A stretch of DNA of 22,707 nucleotides. It comes from an uncultured Porphyromonas sp. (GTDB lineage Bacteria; Bacteroidota; Bacteroidia; Bacteroidales; Porphyromonadaceae). The DNA lies in assembly GCA_905372565.1 (NCBI GenBank), contig CAJPPK010000028.1, forward strand, positions 1 through 22,707, read 5' to 3'. The position numbers and the translations under genes are program-made. Shown piece after piece: positions 21,887-22,707 of this stretch (positions are counted from its first letter, which is position 1; the number at the start of each line of letters is the position of its first letter). The notes under the pieces were generated by a model. The model ran no database searches. It was not told where the DNA came from and saw only the letters and a list, made by a program, of their open reading frames with translations.

Positions 21887-22707
21887 TTAGTCATTATCTA
21901 GATTGTACTTGCTAACATCCATTCCGAAGTCTAGCTTCAGTCTATCCATCAGCTCCTCCAGCTCGTCCATAGACTTCTTACCGAAGTTACGGAGCTTAGG
22001 AAGGTCTTCACGCTCACACTTGACGAGGTCAGCTAGCGTGACGATACCCCCAGCATGGAGACAGTTCTGAGCACGGACGGAGAGATCAAGCTCTGAGAGG
22101 GGCTTGCGCAGCAGCTCAGAGACACGCTCAACCTCCTTGTAGTCGATAGCATCACCTTCCTCTTCCTCTTCTTCGAAGGTCTCTTCCACCTCTACGGGAG
22201 CTACCGTGAAGAGGCTGAAGTGCTCGATGAGGATAGCAGCCGCTTCCTTGAGCGCCTGCTGAGGATGGATGCTACCATCCGTGGTCACCTCGAGGACAAG
22301 CTTTTCGTAGTCGGTCTTCTGCTCGACGCGGAAGTTCTCTACAGCATACTTGACATTGCGGATGGGCGTATAGATCGAGTCGATAGCGATCGTCTGTAGC
22401 TCACCAGCTTCTGCGGTGACGACATGCTTCTCATCTGCTGGGATGTAGCCACGTCCCTTGTTGATCGAGAGCTCGATCGTCAGAGAGTGAGCTTCATCGA
22501 GATGGCAGATGATGAGCTCTGGATTGAGTACCTCAAAGCTCGTGAGCTTCTCATTGAGGTCACCAGCGACGAAGAGCTTCTTGCCCTGGATCGTCAGGCT
22601 GATGGTTTCCTCAATAGCCTCTGGAGAGAGAGCACGGAAGTGAACCTGCTTGAGGTTAAGAATGATGTTAGTTACATCCTCCAATACACCCGGAATAGTA
22701 GCAAATT
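21887..22707 (-). CDS. rpoA: DNA-directed RNA polymerase subunit alpha (N-terminus cut by window edge)
   Basis: The frame is open to the end of the window and encodes the last 272 residues of the alpha subunit (family about 330). The first complete codons read FATIPGVLEDVTNIILNLKQ, inside the N-terminal assembly domain. The TTG at 22684 is an internal leucine codon, not a start. After the two-part N-terminal domain comes an acidic linker (EETFEEEEEEGDA, about 60% along) and the C-terminal domain with helix-hairpin-helix signatures (LDLSVRAQNCLHAGGIVTLADLV, LRNFGKKSMDELEE), which contacts upstream promoter DNA and regulators. The product dimerises to start RNA polymerase assembly. The gene is upstream of rplQ in the ribosomal operon. 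Confidence 0.97.
   Translation of the reverse strand, partial: FATIPGVLEDVTNIILNLKQVHFRALSPEAIEETISLTIQGKKLFVAGDLNEKLTSFEVLNPELIICHLDEAHSLTIELSINKGRGYIPADEKHVVTAEAGELQTIAIDSIYTPIRNVKYAVENFRVEQKTDYEKLVLEVTTDGSIHPQQALKEAAAILIEHFSLFTVAPVEVEETFEEEEEEGDAIDYKEVERVSELLRKPLSELDLSVRAQNCLHAGGIVTLADLVKCEREDLPKLRNFGKKSMDELEELMDRLKLDFGMDVSKYNLDND

Noticed and set aside
22682..22684. TTG at the window edge as the rpoA start
   Set aside because: The codons before it (FATIPGV) continue the alpha-subunit sequence, so it is an internal leucine; the gene simply runs off the window.

Overview
The window looks like core chromosome from a Bacteroidota bacterium, most likely a moderately GC-rich Porphyromonas or close relative. 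The grounds are Bacteroidota-type -7 promoter motifs (TAnnTTTG) instead of sigma70 boxes, few recognisable Shine-Dalgarno sequences, a PafA-type alkaline phosphatase, lipoproteins with a charged stretch right after the lipid cysteine, and the overall gene content. The genus is inferred from memory, without any search.

Layout. (1) 1-4472, + strand: the 3' part of ychF, then mnmG (start overlapping the ychF stop) and uvrC. (2) 4473-6310: an intergenic array of 22-nt palindromic units, a PepSY-type four-helix membrane protein on +, and a strong bidirectional terminator. (3) 6311-13747, all on -: in transcription order a U32 tRNA-hydroxylation protein, hemL, prmA, a PafA-like secreted alkaline phosphatase, and a YejM/PbgA-like membrane sulfatase-fold protein. 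A strong terminator sits only 13 nt before the yejM-like start. A degenerate 22-nt array lies between the U32 gene and hemL. (4) 13748-15032: divergent promoters, a + strand membrane-anchored protein with a PD-(D/E)XK-like nuclease core, and a third 22-nt array followed by a convergent terminator. (5) 15033-19510, on -: a glutaredoxin-like protein, DNA polymerase I and QueA. (6) 19511-21419: a repeat-rich stretch with an unusual inverted repeat/palindrome cluster upstream of queA and two tandem paralogous lipoprotein genes in duplicated cassettes of about 730 bp. (7) 21420-22707, on -: rplQ and the 3' part of rpoA, the end of the large ribosomal-protein operon.

Most genes are housekeeping: tRNA modification (mnmG, queA, U32), DNA repair and replication (uvrC, polA), translation (rplQ, prmA, ychF), transcription (rpoA) and the first committed steps of haem synthesis (hemL). 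The accessory signals are in the gaps and the envelope genes. The best candidates for something undescribed are the dispersed, helically phased 22-nt palindromic arrays at three intergenic sites, and the tandem lipoprotein cassettes, whose leader and first 35 codons are nearly identical while the mature proteins have diverged widely. No CRISPR array, tRNA, rRNA, insertion sequence or prophage gene was seen.
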